The notes below the pieces were generated by a model that had not been told where the DNA came from, ran no database searches, and saw only the letters and a list, made by a program, of their open reading frames with translations. This document shows positions 1 to 16,291 of a stretch of 64,000 bases of DNA, piece after piece (the first letter of the stretch is position 1; the number at the start of each line of letters is the position of its first letter). Source of the DNA: Bolinopsis microptera (taxonomy: Eukaryota > Ctenophora > Tentaculata > Lobata > Bolinopsidae); assembly GCF_026151205.1 (NCBI RefSeq), contig NC_087081.1:7683246-7747245 (forward strand), written 5' to 3'. The position numbers and the translations under genes were made by a program.

Positions 1-7
1 CCGCCAG

Positions 8-238
8 TTACGCTATACTGCAGTAGATGACCCAAATTCTACAAACCACAAATATTAAATATAAAATGTGTCCAGTATGGCGCAAATTCATAATTTTGAT
101 AATTGTCTCGACGCCTTCGTCGGGTAGAGATATCTGAACAACTGCATGCCCATACGATTGCGTCACACCGGTGAGCAAGCATTTGGTTTGTTGTTTAGTT
201 GTGTTGAAAGGGAACATTACCTTGATTAATTCATCCAT
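8..238 (-). CDS. possible first exon of a divergent gene (unrecognised)
   Basis: An open frame on the minus strand begins with ATG at 238 (MDELIKVMFPFNTTKQQ...) and reads for 76 codons, becoming hydrophobic and less protein-like towards its end. It starts about 45 bp from the first visible RECQL5 exon on the other strand, so it could be the first exon of a divergently transcribed gene sharing a promoter. I do not recognise the protein. The last 20 or so codons may be intron read-through, and no clear donor was fixed. It could equally be a chance frame. Confidence 0.22.
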   Translation of the reverse strand: MDELIKVMFPFNTTKQQTKCLLTGVTQSYGHAVVQISLPDEGVETIIKIMNLRHTGHILYLIFVVCRIWVIYCSIA

Positions 239-284
239 TCGGATTTTAATAAACGATAGGCTATGATTACCGTTTTCATCTTAG

Positions 285-2007
<1,723 letters not shown>

Positions 2008-2405
2008 GTTTGTGGGAATCGTTCATGAACCGTACTTCAACAATGTGAGATATTATCTGGATGATGACTAAATGTTTAAGTTTTGCAAATTTTCACATCA
2101 AATTATCTGGTGTTTAAACTCAGATCATGACAAAAATATCAGATTATTTTTAATTTTTGGCACTATGTGGGGAGTAAAGTATACTTGCAAAGTTAAACTT
2201 TTTTTTGCAAATAAACTTTGGGCAGAGATACACCTTTATTACGTGGGGGTAAAGATGAAGATGTTAAAATTTATACAGAAAGCCCCCCTTGAGAAGGACC
2301 CTGGAATGACCTTTTTCCCCCTGAAAGGAATTAGACCCGAGAATCATACTGGTACAATTGTAAAAGACTGTAGAGGGCAGCGTGCAATGCGGAAGGGCGT
2401 TGTCT

Positions 2406-2618
<213 letters not shown>

Positions 2619-5499
2619 AAAAAACCATGGGGGAGGTTTTCTTTAACACGTTTACAGAAAAGTAAACCAGGAAAAACTGAAGGGATTAATCACGGGGTTA
2701 ACCCCCCCCCCCCCCCCCCAGCCTTTAGGATAAAAAACCATTTAAAAACCCCTCCCTTGGGAAATCCCCCAAGTAAACGCATCCCCTTCCACCATTTTTT
2801 CCTTAGTTAAACCCCCCAAAACCTTTGACCTGTCTTTTTCCCCTCTTTTTCCGTCGTATTTTCTTTCCTCTTGCCAGTATTATATTTTATCTGCCATCAA
2901 GCGTGGGGTGGAACTGGTGGTGTCCCTTAAGCTGTTAAGGATTTGGTCCCCCACCCCAAAAATGGGAAATTTTCCTCTCCCCTGCCTTGGCAGCCATTTA
3001 CCACGCGGGGTTCCTATCCATAAATACTAAGCCAGAAGGACAAAGTTTTCAGGTTTAGTTCCCCCCCCCCCCCCCCCCCCCCCTTTCAAGCTGTAACTAA
3101 ATCAGAAGACAAAGTGTCAGGTTTGAGTAGTCCCCCAATCAGCATGTAACAATCAGAAACAAAAGGTTCAGGTTTAGTTCCTGGCAGCAAGTACCTATCA
3201 AAACAAAGTTGCAAGGATTTTAAGTGCCCTTCAGCCAGTAACTTATCAGAGACCAAAGTTTGTCAGGGTGTAGTCCCTTCAGCAGTAAATAAAACTATCA
3301 GAGACATAGGTTTCGCGGAATTATAAACATCAAAACCATGGTAAAATGAACCTTGGCTCCCGGGCCCGGCTGTTTTAATAATATATTGTGTTTTTAATTG
3401 GAAAGCCCGTGGTTTAACCCCCCTTCATTGTTGTTTCAGGGCTTACTGGGATGAAAGGAATGAGACAACCAAGGGGGAAAAAAAAATAACATCTACAGTT
3501 TGTAGTTTTTTGGGAGATGCGGGTGGTGGAATAGAGAAAGGATGTACCCTAAATTTGGTGGGTACCATTGGGAGTATGCCATCTCCCTCGCAGGAATCTG
3601 ACTAAGTCCAGGTAAATAATACTTGGTTTATCATAGTAAACCGGGGTGTAATTTATTCTATAATGTTTTATCCAGAGAAATCCCTGAATTCGTGGGTAAG
3701 GAGAAGAGCCCCATTTTTATTCTGAACCACTGAACAGCCGGATTTCGCAATCACTATCAAGCTTTAACCAATCAGCTTTTTCCCAAGCCCAATTAAAAAA
3801 CCAACCCCAGCTTCCCAAAGCATTAAACCCATTCCTAGCGTCAAGCCAGGTAACCCAAATCAGCTTTTCAAGTTAATATAAACCAACCAGCGTTCCATAG
3901 AAAGTTTAACCAATCACGAAACGCCAGAATTCACTTGTTCCCACGTACCCTACACTACCCCCCAGGAGATCAAGGTCGGTGCAGGGAGGGAAGGGTAAAG
4001 AGGTCCCCCCAGAGTTTGTCCCCCCCCAACCCAACCGCCCCCCACCCCCCCCTGGCCCAACTAACTCCACGGGAGACAGCAAATCTCAAGTCATCCCTGT
4101 TCTCAATACAGGTAACTGTCCCCGTATGTTTTGTCCCCCGGTCCCCCCCCGTTATGTTTCGTATGAGCCCCCCCCCTCTGGCAGGTCCCCGTCCCCCCCC
4201 CCCCGGTACGTCCATTATTTCCTGTTTCCCCAGCGTCGTCAAATAAAGGTAGACATCTTTAAAACAGAATTTTTAATTTCGATATCTAATGTAGATAAAA
4301 AAAGTAAAAACCCAAAACCAACAGGTGTGGGGTAATGCAAAATAATATATTAAAAAGCTAAAGTTAAAGTTGAGTTTTAATTAATTATCTACCGGTTATA
4401 AACCAGCCTAGTTCCCCCGTTGGGTAGTAAAAAACCTACAGTAACCCCCGGAAGAAAAGAAGAAATAGGGCGTGCTATGAAAAAAAGTTTTTTAGAGACA
4501 AAGGAATAAAAGGTTCCTGTGGAGGCATCCTTGAAAAAAAACCTGGCAAAGAACATACTGCCCCCCTTATTCCCGGCAACTACTTTTTCATGATAAAACG
4601 CTAAAAGGGAAATTTAGGGGGGGGGGGGGGGGTGCACAACACCCCGTTTCCCCTAAGGAATTTTAATAATTAGTTATGCTTATAGAAATTGTGAAAAACC
4701 TAATGGTCAAAAGGATAAGGAATCTAAAAATTGCCCAATAATTCCTTCAGTTTGCGGGATGTATTAGGTTTGAAAGTTTGCCCCCGTTTTTTTTTGGGCC
4801 ACACCCCGGGCCCCCAATATAAGAATATATATAATATATGAAGATATATATAAAAATATATATAAATATAGTCCAAAACCCGCAAGGGTTCCCTTTATTC
4901 CCTACGATCCCTTTTGTTAGGCCCTGACGGGCAGATGGTAAGGGAAAAAAATTACCAAAATCTGAAATAAATTTAAATTTACATTCACCTAAACCCGAGC
5001 TTCATTGGGTTTGGTTGATCAACGCCCTTTGAAATAACATTCTAATCTAGACCGTTTTTAATTTAATTTTTTTTAATAATTTTACTAAATCCTGGTAAAT
5101 ACCCTGAATTAGTCCACCAAGTTTACAACTGACCTTCATAGTATAAAATATCCGTAAATCAACGTTGACCAACAATTTAATAACTTGTTCACGTGGATTC
5201 AACTTAATGGGATAATAGTTGAAAACAACCACGTGATTTTGTCACCCCCCCCTAGTGGTTTTTTCAGAAGTACAACAAGAAGCCCCCCCCTCTTATAGTT
5301 TTAAAACAACGCTTAAAATCCTAACCAGTCCAACTCCCGCCCCGTCCACACCGTGGGGTGGTTGCTTGTTTTTCCACACCGTCCATAATTGTAAAACGGT
5401 ATTCCACGTGCCGGGTAATATTTGAAATGTGTTTTTTTGATAGTTTTTAACGTTTTCTGGTGGGTTTGAGGAAGAAAACCAGCGTGAATGAAAGCCCTC

Positions 5500-6560
5500 C
5501 CCCAAGCCAAAGCTGGAAGAGAGCCATGTTTTTCTGTATGCATCGTCTCCGGGGACAAGCTCTTTTCGGGAGCCAAAAGCGTCTGCCCCCTTTCCGGGTA
5601 GCAGCTTCTTTTTGGGAACTAGCGTCTCCCCTTGGGGGAGCAGCTTCCTTGGAAGCAGCTTCTTTGGGAGCAACAGCTTTGGTAGCAAAAAGAAATGCTT
5701 TTGGAAGCAGCTTCCCTTTGTGGAAAGTACAGCTTGGTGAAGCAGCTTCCGTTGGAAGCAGCAGCCGTTGGAAGCAAAGCAGCCCCTTTGGTAGCAGCAG
5801 CTGGTGGAAGCCAAAGCAGCTTTGGAAGCAGCTCCTTTTTTGGATAAGCAGCAGCTTTGGGAAAGCAAGCCTTTCTGTTTTGGAAGCAGCTTCCTTGTCG
5901 GGAAAAGCAAGCGGGGTACTGTCGGGAGTCTGCTTTCTTTTGGAAAGTAGCGTCTCGGGAGCAGCTTCTTTTGGAAGTAGATAAATTATTTTGGGAAGCA
6001 AGCCCCCCTATCCCACCCCTTTTGAAAAAGCTGCCTTCCTTTTGGAAGCAGCTTCCTTTCCTTCCGGGAGCCCAGCGTTCCCTTTTTGGAAGTTAGGAAA
6101 TTCTGTTTGGGAAGGCACATTCTTTGGAAAGGCAAGCGTTCTGTGGAAAGCAGCTTTCTTAGGAAGCGAGGATTCCCACGTTGGGAAAGGCGAGGATTCA
6201 TTGGGTAGCAGGTTTCCGGTGGGGAAAGCAGAATATGTCTTGAAGGGGGATTGGAACGTTGGAAAGCAAGATTTCCCCCCCACGGAAGCCAGCTTCTTGT
6301 TGGAAAAGGCAGCAGCTTTGGACGCAGCAAGCTTTGGGAGCCACAGCTTTGGGAAAGCAGCAAAAGCCGTTTGGGAAATACAAAGCAAGCAAGCTTGGAG
6401 CAGCAGCTTTTTGGAAGCAGCAAGAGGCTTTGGAAGCAGCCATAGCTTTGGTAAAGCCAGCCAGCTTTTTTTGGGAAAGCAGCAGCTTTTGGAAGCAGCC
6501 TAGCCGTTGTGGAAAGCAAGCCAGCCTTTGAAAGCAAAAGCAGTTATTTTTGTTTTTGGA
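5500..6560 (+). repeat. degenerate AAGCAGCTTTGG-type repeat
   Basis: About 1 kb of imperfect copies of a 10-12 bp unit related to TTTGGAAGCAGC, with variable homopolymer lengths (GGGAAAGC, TTTTTGG). Translation gives Lys/Ala/Ser/Phe-rich nonsense in several frames. It looks like a minisatellite degraded by indel errors. Confidence 0.75.
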
Positions 6561-9500
6561 AGCAGCAAGCCCTTTGGTAAGCGCGCTTTTTTCCGGCTTG
6601 GGGAAAGAAAAATTATTTTAGTTTTTTTAAAAAAGTTGTTGGATCGTAGATTTTTTGTATCAGGCCAAGCTAAATTCGGTAGAGCGAAACCGATTTCTGA
6701 CAAGATTTTCTTTGATTTTGGTAAAACCAACCCCCGTGGTTCCCGAATAGTGATTTTTTTGTTAACATAATTTTAGATTGAAAATTAACAAATTAACTAG
6801 TAAAAATAGATTTTTTGCAACCTGAAATATTATGTTATATTACTAACCAGCGTAGGTCCCCCCCCCAACCCTACCACGGGGCAAATGACAACGAGAATTT
6901 TTATTTTTAAAAAAGTTTAAGAAATCGCACTATAAATTGGATTAAAATGTTTACCCAGGATACAAACCGAATCTCCTGTTTATTAATCGATACGTGTAAA
7001 AAACCAGGCAATCAGGTAACTCTGTTCCCATGTGGGTTATTACATGTTTTAAGATCAGCTGGCAATGTGTATTGAAATTGTAGTCCCCCCGCACAGGACC
7101 CCCATGGGAATGAAAGTATAAATGTACTTTTAACTAAATTGCGTGGTTACTAATTAACCTGACCACTGTGCGCCCCTCCTTGGCTCCCTCCCCGTACTCC
7201 TGTCCCTTCCATAGAAACAATAGGCGACTCTGGGATAAATAACTTGGAATGGTAAGAATTGTAGTTAGGTTTCCTGCCTAAAATAGTATTACATAGTAAT
7301 GTCTAGAACCAGTGGCGTATCCTTCCTCGAGAACAATCATTACTAAATCTGGGTAGTTCCTCCCCACCCCCCCCCGCCTCCCACCCTAAACCACCCAAAC
7401 TCTGTTACTAACTAAAGTGTTATTCACCGTAAACATGTAATCATGGAGAAACCGAAGTCCCCCACCCCCCAGGTAACGTAATTAGGTAAAGTACAAGACC
7501 ATGAAGAAAAAAACCTGTGTGAAAATAATAACAAAACGCTGTTAATATTTAAAAAATCCTGTAGTTCGTATTACTATCACAGTGACGAGAACCGCCATGG
7601 AAAGGTCCCCACCCCTCCCTTAGACCTGAAGGAAATTAAATTTTTATATATTCCAAGAATAACTTCCATGAGACCGGAGAAAACCTGTTAGCGATCTGGC
7701 CCGTCTGAACCTATAAACAAGCCTTAAAACACGTGTCACGTGAACAAATACACCCGTTGAACACAGGATATCAATGTTTTTCCTGTAGAATTCCCATGGC
7801 CCCCCCCCCAGCGCGGCCTCGAGGAAAAACTTTTCCCTTCCTGGGGTTTATTTGTGTTTACCATTAAAGTGGGTAGGGCCACCCATGGTTCCCACCCGGT
7901 TATTGGTGCTGGTGGTGGGGTGCTACACAGACACGGGCGTAGGGGTAACGTGTTTAGGTTATAATTCCCTACCAATAGTCTTGCCGTGGTTTTTTTTTGG
8001 CAACCTTTTGGGGGAATTTTATTTCCGTCCTGTGTAGTTTGGCCTGATCAATTTTTTCCCCCCCGTTTTAGAGGGTCCCGGCCAAGTTTGGGTTTTTTTA
8101 AGTCCGGCATTTCTTAAAATTGTCTGAAGTCCCACCCCCGGGAAAATTTTTAATTGTAAACTTTCCTCTAATATTGAGTCTGGCATGAAAAAAAATATCA
8201 CAAAGGGTAAAAACCTGGGTGCCCCCCCCGCACTAGGGGGTTTACCAATAGGTGTTTTATTCCCTTTTTGGGAAGATTAAAGGAGTCCCAACTATAAGAC
8301 CATCCCTAAATCCTCCACCCCTCCTCGCCCCTCCTCCACCTCTCCCCCAAGATATGTTCCTCCCCCGACTGTCGCCTCCACTCAACAACTTCCCTTTTGG
8401 GTACCTCCAAAAATTCTTTTCAACTACTAGCCTTAACGAAACCCCCCCCCTCAACTCTTATGTTGAGCACTCCCACTACCCATGCGTTCCTACTGAAAGG
8501 GATTAAAACTGGCAAGGATAAGAATTCCAGTTTTTGGGCAGCCCTTAAAGACAGACCGAGCGGGAGAGCAGTGTGTATTTTCCCCAACAACGAGGGAAGG
8601 GGGGGTACTAATGAACGAGGTTTCTCGTTTTTATTTGTTATACCCCGCCCTCCCCCCGATCCTTCCGGGGGAAAATAAGAACCACCCGAGTTCAGACCCC
8701 TGGGGGGGGGTTCGGAAAACGAGAAGCTGGGGCGGCCACAGAGGGAAAGCCGGTGCAGAAAGGTTGGGGTCCACCTTTGGTTTTTTATTAAACTATCCAG
8801 TGGAACGAGCTTGTTTGGGTTCCCCCGTTTGTGTTAAGAGGAAACTGTTTTTTATAAGTTGGTTTTGTGTCCCTGGCCTCTATTGTCCCCCCCTCCGGGG
8901 CCCAAATAATTTTTAAAGAACTTATGCCCTCATTGATGAACGGGCCCAAGTTTACCCCGTTACGTACCAGCTATCAGGTTATATTATTGTATCGTTTAAA
9001 AAATTTAAATCATTTGCATAATTTTTATTAACTGAAAATACTCCAATAGTCGGAGTGGCCCTTGCCGATCCAAGAAAGAATAATTTGATATGTTGGCTTC
9101 GAATGTAAATCCTCGATGGTTTAGCAATGCCTAATGGAAAATAACAGGGAAACAGAATTAAGCCCGAAAAACGAGGTATTCAATTTAAAGTCCAATAAAT
9201 ATATAAGTGTTTTTTTATACTCGTGATATCTGGAATGAAAATCACATTGAACCGAGACTTAAATTGGGTAAAAATTCTGATTCATATCCAATTTTCCGTG
9301 AGCAAATCCCCAAATCCCCGATAACAATCTCCCCCACATTTCCCTCAGGACTTTGCTTGGAAGTAGAACCCTCCGATGCTGGAACCCTGGCCACAGTTCC
9401 CAGAGTTTCCAAACTTTCCAACAGAATTTTCCCCCCCAAAAACAAGGGCCTTGATCGTAATACAGCAGGAGGTATTTGGGGGGGTTTGTCAGAAACGCCC

Positions 9501-11979
9501 CTTAAGCGGGGACACAGGTCACCCACCCTCCAATCCTTAAGAAACAGCCATGTTAGTGGAAGGGGGTGGGGATCACCCTGGGGTTTTTTAAGAGGCCCCG
9601 TTACTAAGGTTAGTGGGGAAACAGGATATAGATAAAAGAAAGCCTATCTGCGGCTCCTGTGGGTTTGTCGAATTGTCCTGGGGAATCTAATTGAAGAACA
9701 AGTTTTTTTGTACTCTGCTTTATGTTGGGATGGCCTGGTTTAGGGGTTTGACAGGTAATTTTTAAAGTGTGGAAATAATCAGTTGGCGTACTCCGAAGGA
9801 AGGGTCCCCTCAAGCCTTACAGACAACCCAGCGATACGTGGGGGGTGGGGGCGCCTTTTTGGGGTTCGCGAAGAAGCCAGTTTTTGTGTTATTTTTTTTT
9901 TCCTGGAGGGAAGAAGATATTACTTTTGGGTCGGGTGTATTGAAAAAAAAGGGCTTGGGGGATATGAAGAAAATAAAGAGATAGCAATAGAAGACGTGGT
10001 ATTGTGGCGGAGGTGAGTTTGTTTTAACTTTTGATGTGTGTCGTGTTCTCGTGTCCCCTGCACTTCGACCTTTTTTCTTTGCCCACAAGCCGCCTCCCAC
10101 CCATGTTTGCTAACGGGGGAGAGGAGAAAGCTCTGCCTCACGTTAAACTACCTTCCATAATCCGCCATGCATAGGGTAACCTCCCCCGTCCCCCCCAAAA
10201 ATCTTTCCGTTTCCCCCTGCAGGGAGAAATACCGAGATTCCAAATCTTGCCCTACCTGGAGTATTAAAAATTCCTGGGAACATGGCCCCATGAAAAACTT
10301 TTTGATTTTGAAAAACCGAAGCCTCTTTTAAAAAATAACAAATGTTACGCCGGGGGACATTTTTGCTTTGAATTGGAGAAGAACTACTGAAAATTGCCGA
10401 ACCAATCGAAATCCGTTTATTGACGGTAAGAGAAGCGAACATTAATGGAGCCCACAAGCGCCCCTTACCAAATCCCTGGTCCCAGTGTTTCCCCCCCTAG
10501 CCCCTGGAAGAGTACATCCCGAGAACGGGAAATCTCAGAGACACTGTTATCCCAGGAGAGCTGTGTGAAACCAAACCTAAAAAAAACTGAAGAGAAGCCG
10601 GTGGGTTAGACGGACCTAAGGTGGGGGGGGAAGATGTCCGTCAGAAGGTGCAGCGACCGTCCCCCCAGTGGTTTGTTTATTTTAGATTGGGGTTTGGGGA
10701 TTGGTGGTTTAAAAGTTTGAATGGTTGCCAATAGTCCAAGGTGGGTTACCAAGCTGACGGGGCCAATGGGAAGCCTAAAAGGTGGTGGGTGTGTATATGA
10801 TTCAAAGAAGGAATGGACAATGGAAGTGGTGGGGGTTTGGGGTTGGGTTGTTGGTAATGGTTGAGTCGCCCTGGCAAATGGTTCGCGAAGGGAGAACCTT
10901 GGTAATCCCCAAGGTGGGTGAATTTCTGGAGAGAGGACTTTTTGAGGGGCATCACCTAAGTTTTCACCGTTTTTAAAAAAGGTTGATTCCATGAAGAATT
11001 AACTTATCAAGTTAGTTAGAAACTTCCTTGTAGTTTATTGAAAAGAACGTTTTTTACCAAGGTAAGCAAATCCCCAAAATGTCTTATTTCAGGTCAGGAA
11101 TAAATTAGAGTTAGTAAATGAGCCTAAATTGGGGATTGAATAAATTTATAATCGGGGGGGGGGGATGTGTGAGTCACTCGTTGTCTAGCCTGAAACGAAG
11201 TGTTGGTATTTCGAAATAGCCAGTTGGTTTTGTTATAATTAAAGATAGTCCATTAACTGTTTTACAAAGATGGTTTGTATGCCAACTGTTGCAAAAAATT
11301 GTATGAATGCTTCTAACAACAAATAAAATTTCCACGTTAACTAAGGAAACAACTCCCAACCTCCTGGCTTCCCCCCCCCCCCTCCCCCCTCCCCCCCCCC
11401 CCCCCCCGCCCCCCCATGCTTTATTACTAGAGATTTTTGCCCCAAGCCGAAAAAAATCCTAAAAACACATAGTTTCCCCCCCCTGTGATAGTTAAGAAAG
11501 AGTTGAAAAACCCCTTTTAGGCAACATGCAAACTCCCGATCCCGTGGCCGTGAACCTAAACATATCCATGCTACCGTGGGAAAGTGTAGGGGGAAAAATT
11601 AACTTTTAAACCCCGTTGGGATGGTGTTTGAGGAAATAAGATTCCCTAATAAAAATGATAATCTATTAATAATTAATTGTTACCAAACAAACCTCCACCA
11701 GGAGTAGAACGTGGCGAAGTGGGGTGGGGTAACTGTGGGTGGGAAATTTACTCTTGTTGTTTGGGAACCCCTGATCTAACCACAAAACCAAATGCTTTCT
11801 CCTCAAGCCCCAAAGCTGAAGGGCCTTTCAGGTAGAGGACATGTAAATAACACCCCAAGACCGCTTTCGCTATAAAACGTGGGGGAGATTATAAACAGGG
11901 GAGTTATCAGCTGCATTTGCTTAAGTGAAATTAACCGTGTTTGTGTAAGTTTATTAGTTGTTTTAATAGTAAAAACCCA

Positions 11980-12185
11980 GTATACCAGTTACCCAGTTGG
12001 TAAAGCCAGTTTACATTACTGTTATACCCTGTAACCCGTGTTAAACCAATGTACCTGTTTACCCTGCTGTTACCTGTTAATACCCCCTTTTTCCTGTTCC
12101 CAAATGTTTTACATGTTAACCTGTTTACCCTTTTACCTGGTTACCTGTATTACCCCTGTTACCTGTGTTTTACTACTTCCTACCA
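11980..12185 (+). repeat. degenerate GTTACC-type simple repeat
   Basis: Loose repeats of GTTACC/TTTACC with indels in almost every unit. A related ACCAGTTAACC-type repeat lies at 13170-13480. Both are inside the low-quality block. Confidence 0.6.
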
Positions 12186-13169
12186 GGATGTTATTGGGAA
12201 AGGAAAATATGGGAGGAAAAAAAATAAGGATAATACAACCGCAAAGTTAGACTTATAAAAGGATACCTATCCCCGATCTTGGGACGAAAGGTGGGTCCCC
12301 CGTTGGCTTACTAATGTGGGGTATGGGAGTTTTCCAGGGTCCCGTTTTCTTTAAAAACCTACCTATAAAATAAAATAGAGAACTGGTTGAATCATATAAG
12401 GTTGTTTGATAAGCCCTACGCCCAAAACCCGGTTTTTTGTTAGTGTTTTTTTTCGAGGTCCATCCTTACTGGGGCAATTTTTAAAAAAACCTGGAAAACC
12501 CTTTTTTTAAATCAATGAGAAGAATAGTTGTAAAGGCAAGCAAAGGAAAATTGGGTAAAACTTTTTTTGGTAATGATACAAACGTGTTGGGACCTTTAAC
12601 CATACAGGATTTTTCACCCCACCGTGTGGACCCCCCCTCCCTCCCCACGTGACTTACCACACCGGTGACTCACCCCAAGGTGAACTCCAAAACTCGTGGG
12701 ACCCTTACCCCACGTGGAACCCCCAACACAGACCCAATAACCCCCAGACCCCTCCCCAAAAAGGTGAAAGACATTTTTCCCGCCTACATCTCACAGGATG
12801 GAAAGGATAAAAAAATGGTTAAAGGAGGAAGATGAGACGAGCCTTTGAAAGCGGAAACGAGTTTTTTTTGCCTATTAGAGAGAACGGGGGCCAGTAAAGA
12901 AAAACCACGGTTTGTTAATTACCCACGGAGATCAGGAATTTTTTAAATAAGACCGTAGAAAATAAAAAATAGGTAGAGTAATACCGGTTTATTTTGTAAA
13001 ATATAGATTAGATATTTTTTATTTGCGGTGGAACTACGCTAATCGTGACCAGTCAAATGCTTTTAATAATACTAGTAGTAAGACTTTTTCCCGTTCAAAA
13101 TTAGAAGCTATTTTAGGAAGTCCCTGGTAAGCTAGTTTCTAGATACGATGCGCCTTTTGTTCGCTAATT

Positions 13170-13480
13170 AGTAACCCCAGTTATTAAACCATTACCCCCA
13201 GTTACCAGGTGTACATTTGGTACCCAATTTATACCAGTAGTAACCACAGGCTAATAACAGAGTTAACCAGTTAAGCCCAGTAAAACCCAGTACCCAGTAA
13301 CCAGTTAAAACCCCCAAGTAAACCAGATAACTAGTATACTAGTTAAACCAGTAACCCACATAGCCTTATCAGGAGCCGGCGGGGCGAAAAAAACCAGTTA
13401 AAAAGCCAGTAGTTAGCAAGTAAGCCAGAGGTTTACCCCGAGTTTATCATAGTATACCAGTTACCAGTTTTTTTTACCAG
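13170..13480 (+). repeat. degenerate ACCAGTTA-type simple repeat
   Basis: Repeats of CCAGTTA and CCAGTAACC with many indels, the approximate complement-like partner of the 12-kb repeat. No coding content seen. Confidence 0.6.
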
Positions 13481-15268
13481 CTAACTGCCTACTAGGTTTT
13501 TGAAATATATAGAAAAGCCCCCCATCTTTCCTCAGGCACCGGGTATATGGCTCCCTCCTGGTTTGTTGAAGAGAGGGATAACCTTCCCTAAAAAGAATTT
13601 AAAGGGCTGGACGTGTCCCGCGGCCGAAAGAAGAAAAAAAACAACATCACGGAACCAAAGCCTCACGGCTTAGAGATTTTACAGGGATACATAAATTTCT
13701 GAAGATCAGAATTTTGAAATTCTTGAAAACTTGAATTTCTAACCTAGGGACCTTTAGATTTTTGTTTAAATTTCAAAATTTATACATGGTGGCCGTTGAG
13801 GAAAGATCGTAGTCCTCATTGAATCTGTGAATCGTTTTTTTGTGACTGTCAAGCCATCAAATGGTAGACAATGTTACACAAGGTGTAACGACATTTAAGA
13901 ATTCCTAAACCGTTTGTTTTCCTCCCCTTTAGGACACCCGTAGCCGTGCGTAAAATCTAAACCTGCCCAAGCACGGCCCGGACGAATAAATATCCCAGAA
14001 ATCAAAATCTCCGGGAAGAAGGTAAGCCCAGACAAAACGGAAACACCCAAGACTTCACCTTCATGGGACTGGTGTCCAACTATCTACAAGGTGCGGGCCT
14101 ATCAGGAAAAATCGAATTTGAGATTACATGGGCTCCCGCAATAATTGTAGGTGAAGCTTTTGAGGAAGCTTAAGAGGAAAAAGAAAGGAAGGAGAGGAAA
14201 TAAAGGAAAGGGGGGAGGAGTAGGGAATGTTGAGAATTTTTTGGGCCGGGTTTGGTTTCCCAGTACCCCGGCCCGTTCCCCTAACGGTGGTTGGTTTGTG
14301 GCAAGGTTCTTCAAGTGTAATATGTCCCTCAGATTGAAAGGGATAGTGTTTTCAAGCCCCGCCCGCCAAGTTTGTTGATCAGTAAGATAATATGAAAACG
14401 ATAAGTAACAACTCGCAAAGCAGCATAGAATATCTAACTTGGTTAAACCGGGGGGGGGGGAATTACTGGGGGGGTTGGTGGGGCAGAACAGGCCTTTTCA
14501 TCGGTTGGTGTAGCCAGCCCCAGCCCGCCCGACAAAGGAGCACACATCCCTTTTATAGTCACAGAAACTTGTAAAGTCCCCCCACCACCCAACCTACTGT
14601 GGCCCTAGATTCCACCTTTGAGCCCACAAGCAATCCTGAAGGTAAAGCCACCGGGTTCACAACGGTGAAAGTCATGTCAACTGGAGTGCCCCTTGTGGGA
14701 GGTAAAGTTGAAAGAAAATGATTTTTGAAATTGAAGAGCAACGCAAAAAACGGTAGCGATTATCAAAAAAAGAACAACTAATACTGCCTCCCCCTTGAAA
14801 ACTCCCATCCATGTCCTACAAGAAACCCATTCTAAAAAACAGGCACTCTCCCCAAAAAACAAGAGGATAAAAGTCCCCATAGTAGAACACTGAGAAAGAG
14901 GAGGTTTTTTACGTAAAGGTTTCCCTAAATAATCTAACCGTCATGACAATAAGAGTTTTAGTAAGTGGCAGGAATAAAGAAAGAAGGAGGGAGAAAAGAG
15001 AAAGAGGTAAAGCCTTTTCACCCGAAAAAACCCCCACTCCCCCTGGATTCTTAAATAAAACCAAAACCGGAAACCCCTTGATGTTTGAGTTTCTTAAACG
15101 AGGGACCTACTGTTCCCCGAAGGCCCCCCTCGGTAAAAACGGGCCCCAAAAATCCTCACCTCAGTAGTGTTGTTCATCCAAGCGCGGTCGAATCAAAAGA
15201 AACCCAAACCTAATACCCTGGATTGCACAAACAACCGCAGAGAAGGATACCCCGCAAGGAAAGTTTAG

Positions 15269-15529
15269 GAAGCGCTGAAAGCAGAGCGTTCCCGTGAGAA
15301 ACGTGAGGGTGTGGCGGATAACGTGATAAAACTGCTCCAGCCTCTGTATGACAAGCAGTGCATTCCTGATAAGGAAGTGTTTAAGAAGACTGCAAGAGCG
15401 TTGACTCATCAGTTCATAAAGCGAGGGATCGTGGACAGAGACGCAATCCATTTTAAAACTGTGCAACTTTGTAATACCGGCACTTCCTGGGATGAGTCTT
15501 TGTTCAGTGCTATCAAAAACATTCGGTAA
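15269..15529 (+). CDS. RECQL5: RECQL5 last exon, SRI-like RNA polymerase II-binding domain
   Basis: The frame reads EALKAERSREKREGVADN, then VIKLLQPLYDKQCIPDKEVF and KKTARALTHQFIKRG, and ends at TAA 15527-15529. The pattern of a helix with LxPxY, then K-x-x-F-K-x-x-A-R-x-L-T/S-H, matches the SRI domain found at the C-terminus of RECQL5 (and of SETD2), which binds the phosphorylated RNA polymerase II tail. Strand and position after the helicase exons fit one RECQL5 gene about 15 kb long. An acceptor TAG at 15266-15268 fits the start, though its pyrimidine tract is poor because it sits at the edge of the low-quality block. An AATAAA follows at 16035. Confidence 0.72.
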   Translation, partial: EALKAERSREKREGVADNVIKLLQPLYDKQCIPDKEVFKKTARALTHQFIKRGIVDRDAIHFKTVQLCNTGTSWDESLFSAIKNIR

Positions 15530-16034
15530 ATCAGAAATTTCAGCGTCTTTGGGCTCATTTTACTTAAGAATCCTGTCAATTTGATAATATTACTTATTTG
15601 CATTATTTAAAGTTTCCCGTTATGAGGGACAAATGATTTGTTTTCGAATTAATTTATCTTCAATTGTATAGAAGATTTTTAACATGATTTTTAAACCTTA
15701 TTTGCTATCAAGGGGGCGCTTTGCACGTGGGCGCATTGCACTTTAGCACAATAATTGTATGTTTTTGTCACTATGATATTTTTGTAACATTTCTTCAGAG
15801 TTTGAGTCGTGTAGTATAAAGTTCTAAAGTGTAGTTTTGTATTTGTGTTTATTTCTCTACTTCTGGAAATTTTACAAATCTAAGATATTGTTTGAAATAG
15901 AAAACCAGTCCTTGCAACCTCCAATTATTCTTCTAGAGTTTGTATACTCATTAGAACATTCGAGATGGATTGAAACATGTTTCAAGGGTCAGTTCTGTTT
16001 GTTGTATTAATCCGTACAACCTGAAAGAGTTTCA

Positions 16035-16040
16035 AATAAA
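16035..16040 (+). promoter_or_regulatory. candidate poly(A) signal for RECQL5
   Basis: AATAAA about 500 bp after the RECQL5 stop codon, within otherwise plain AT-rich sequence from 15530 to 16260. No other gene lies between, so it is the natural candidate. Confidence 0.4.
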
Positions 16041-16291
16041 AACGGTTCACTTTTCTTACTTGTGTGGGGATAAACTATCTCTTATTTATTTCTTGTCATT
16101 ATTGAAGTTGTTTCAATTTTTGTTTTGCCTATTATAATATCATGTATATAATTGTCAATGGTTATAAATTGTCTTCAGTCGTGTATTCCATATTACACAT
16201 CCAGTGTATATCGAAAAACATAGCGACAATAAAAGCAGCACGCCTTTTTGACAAATTAAAATTTTTAAATACGACCTAGTGGCAACCATCT

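Noticed and set aside
5293-6770. Several overlapping 80-205 codon frames on both strands
   Set aside because: They exist because the AAGCAGCTTTGG repeat has few stops; Lys/Ala/Ser/Phe-rich, mutually overlapping and ragged.
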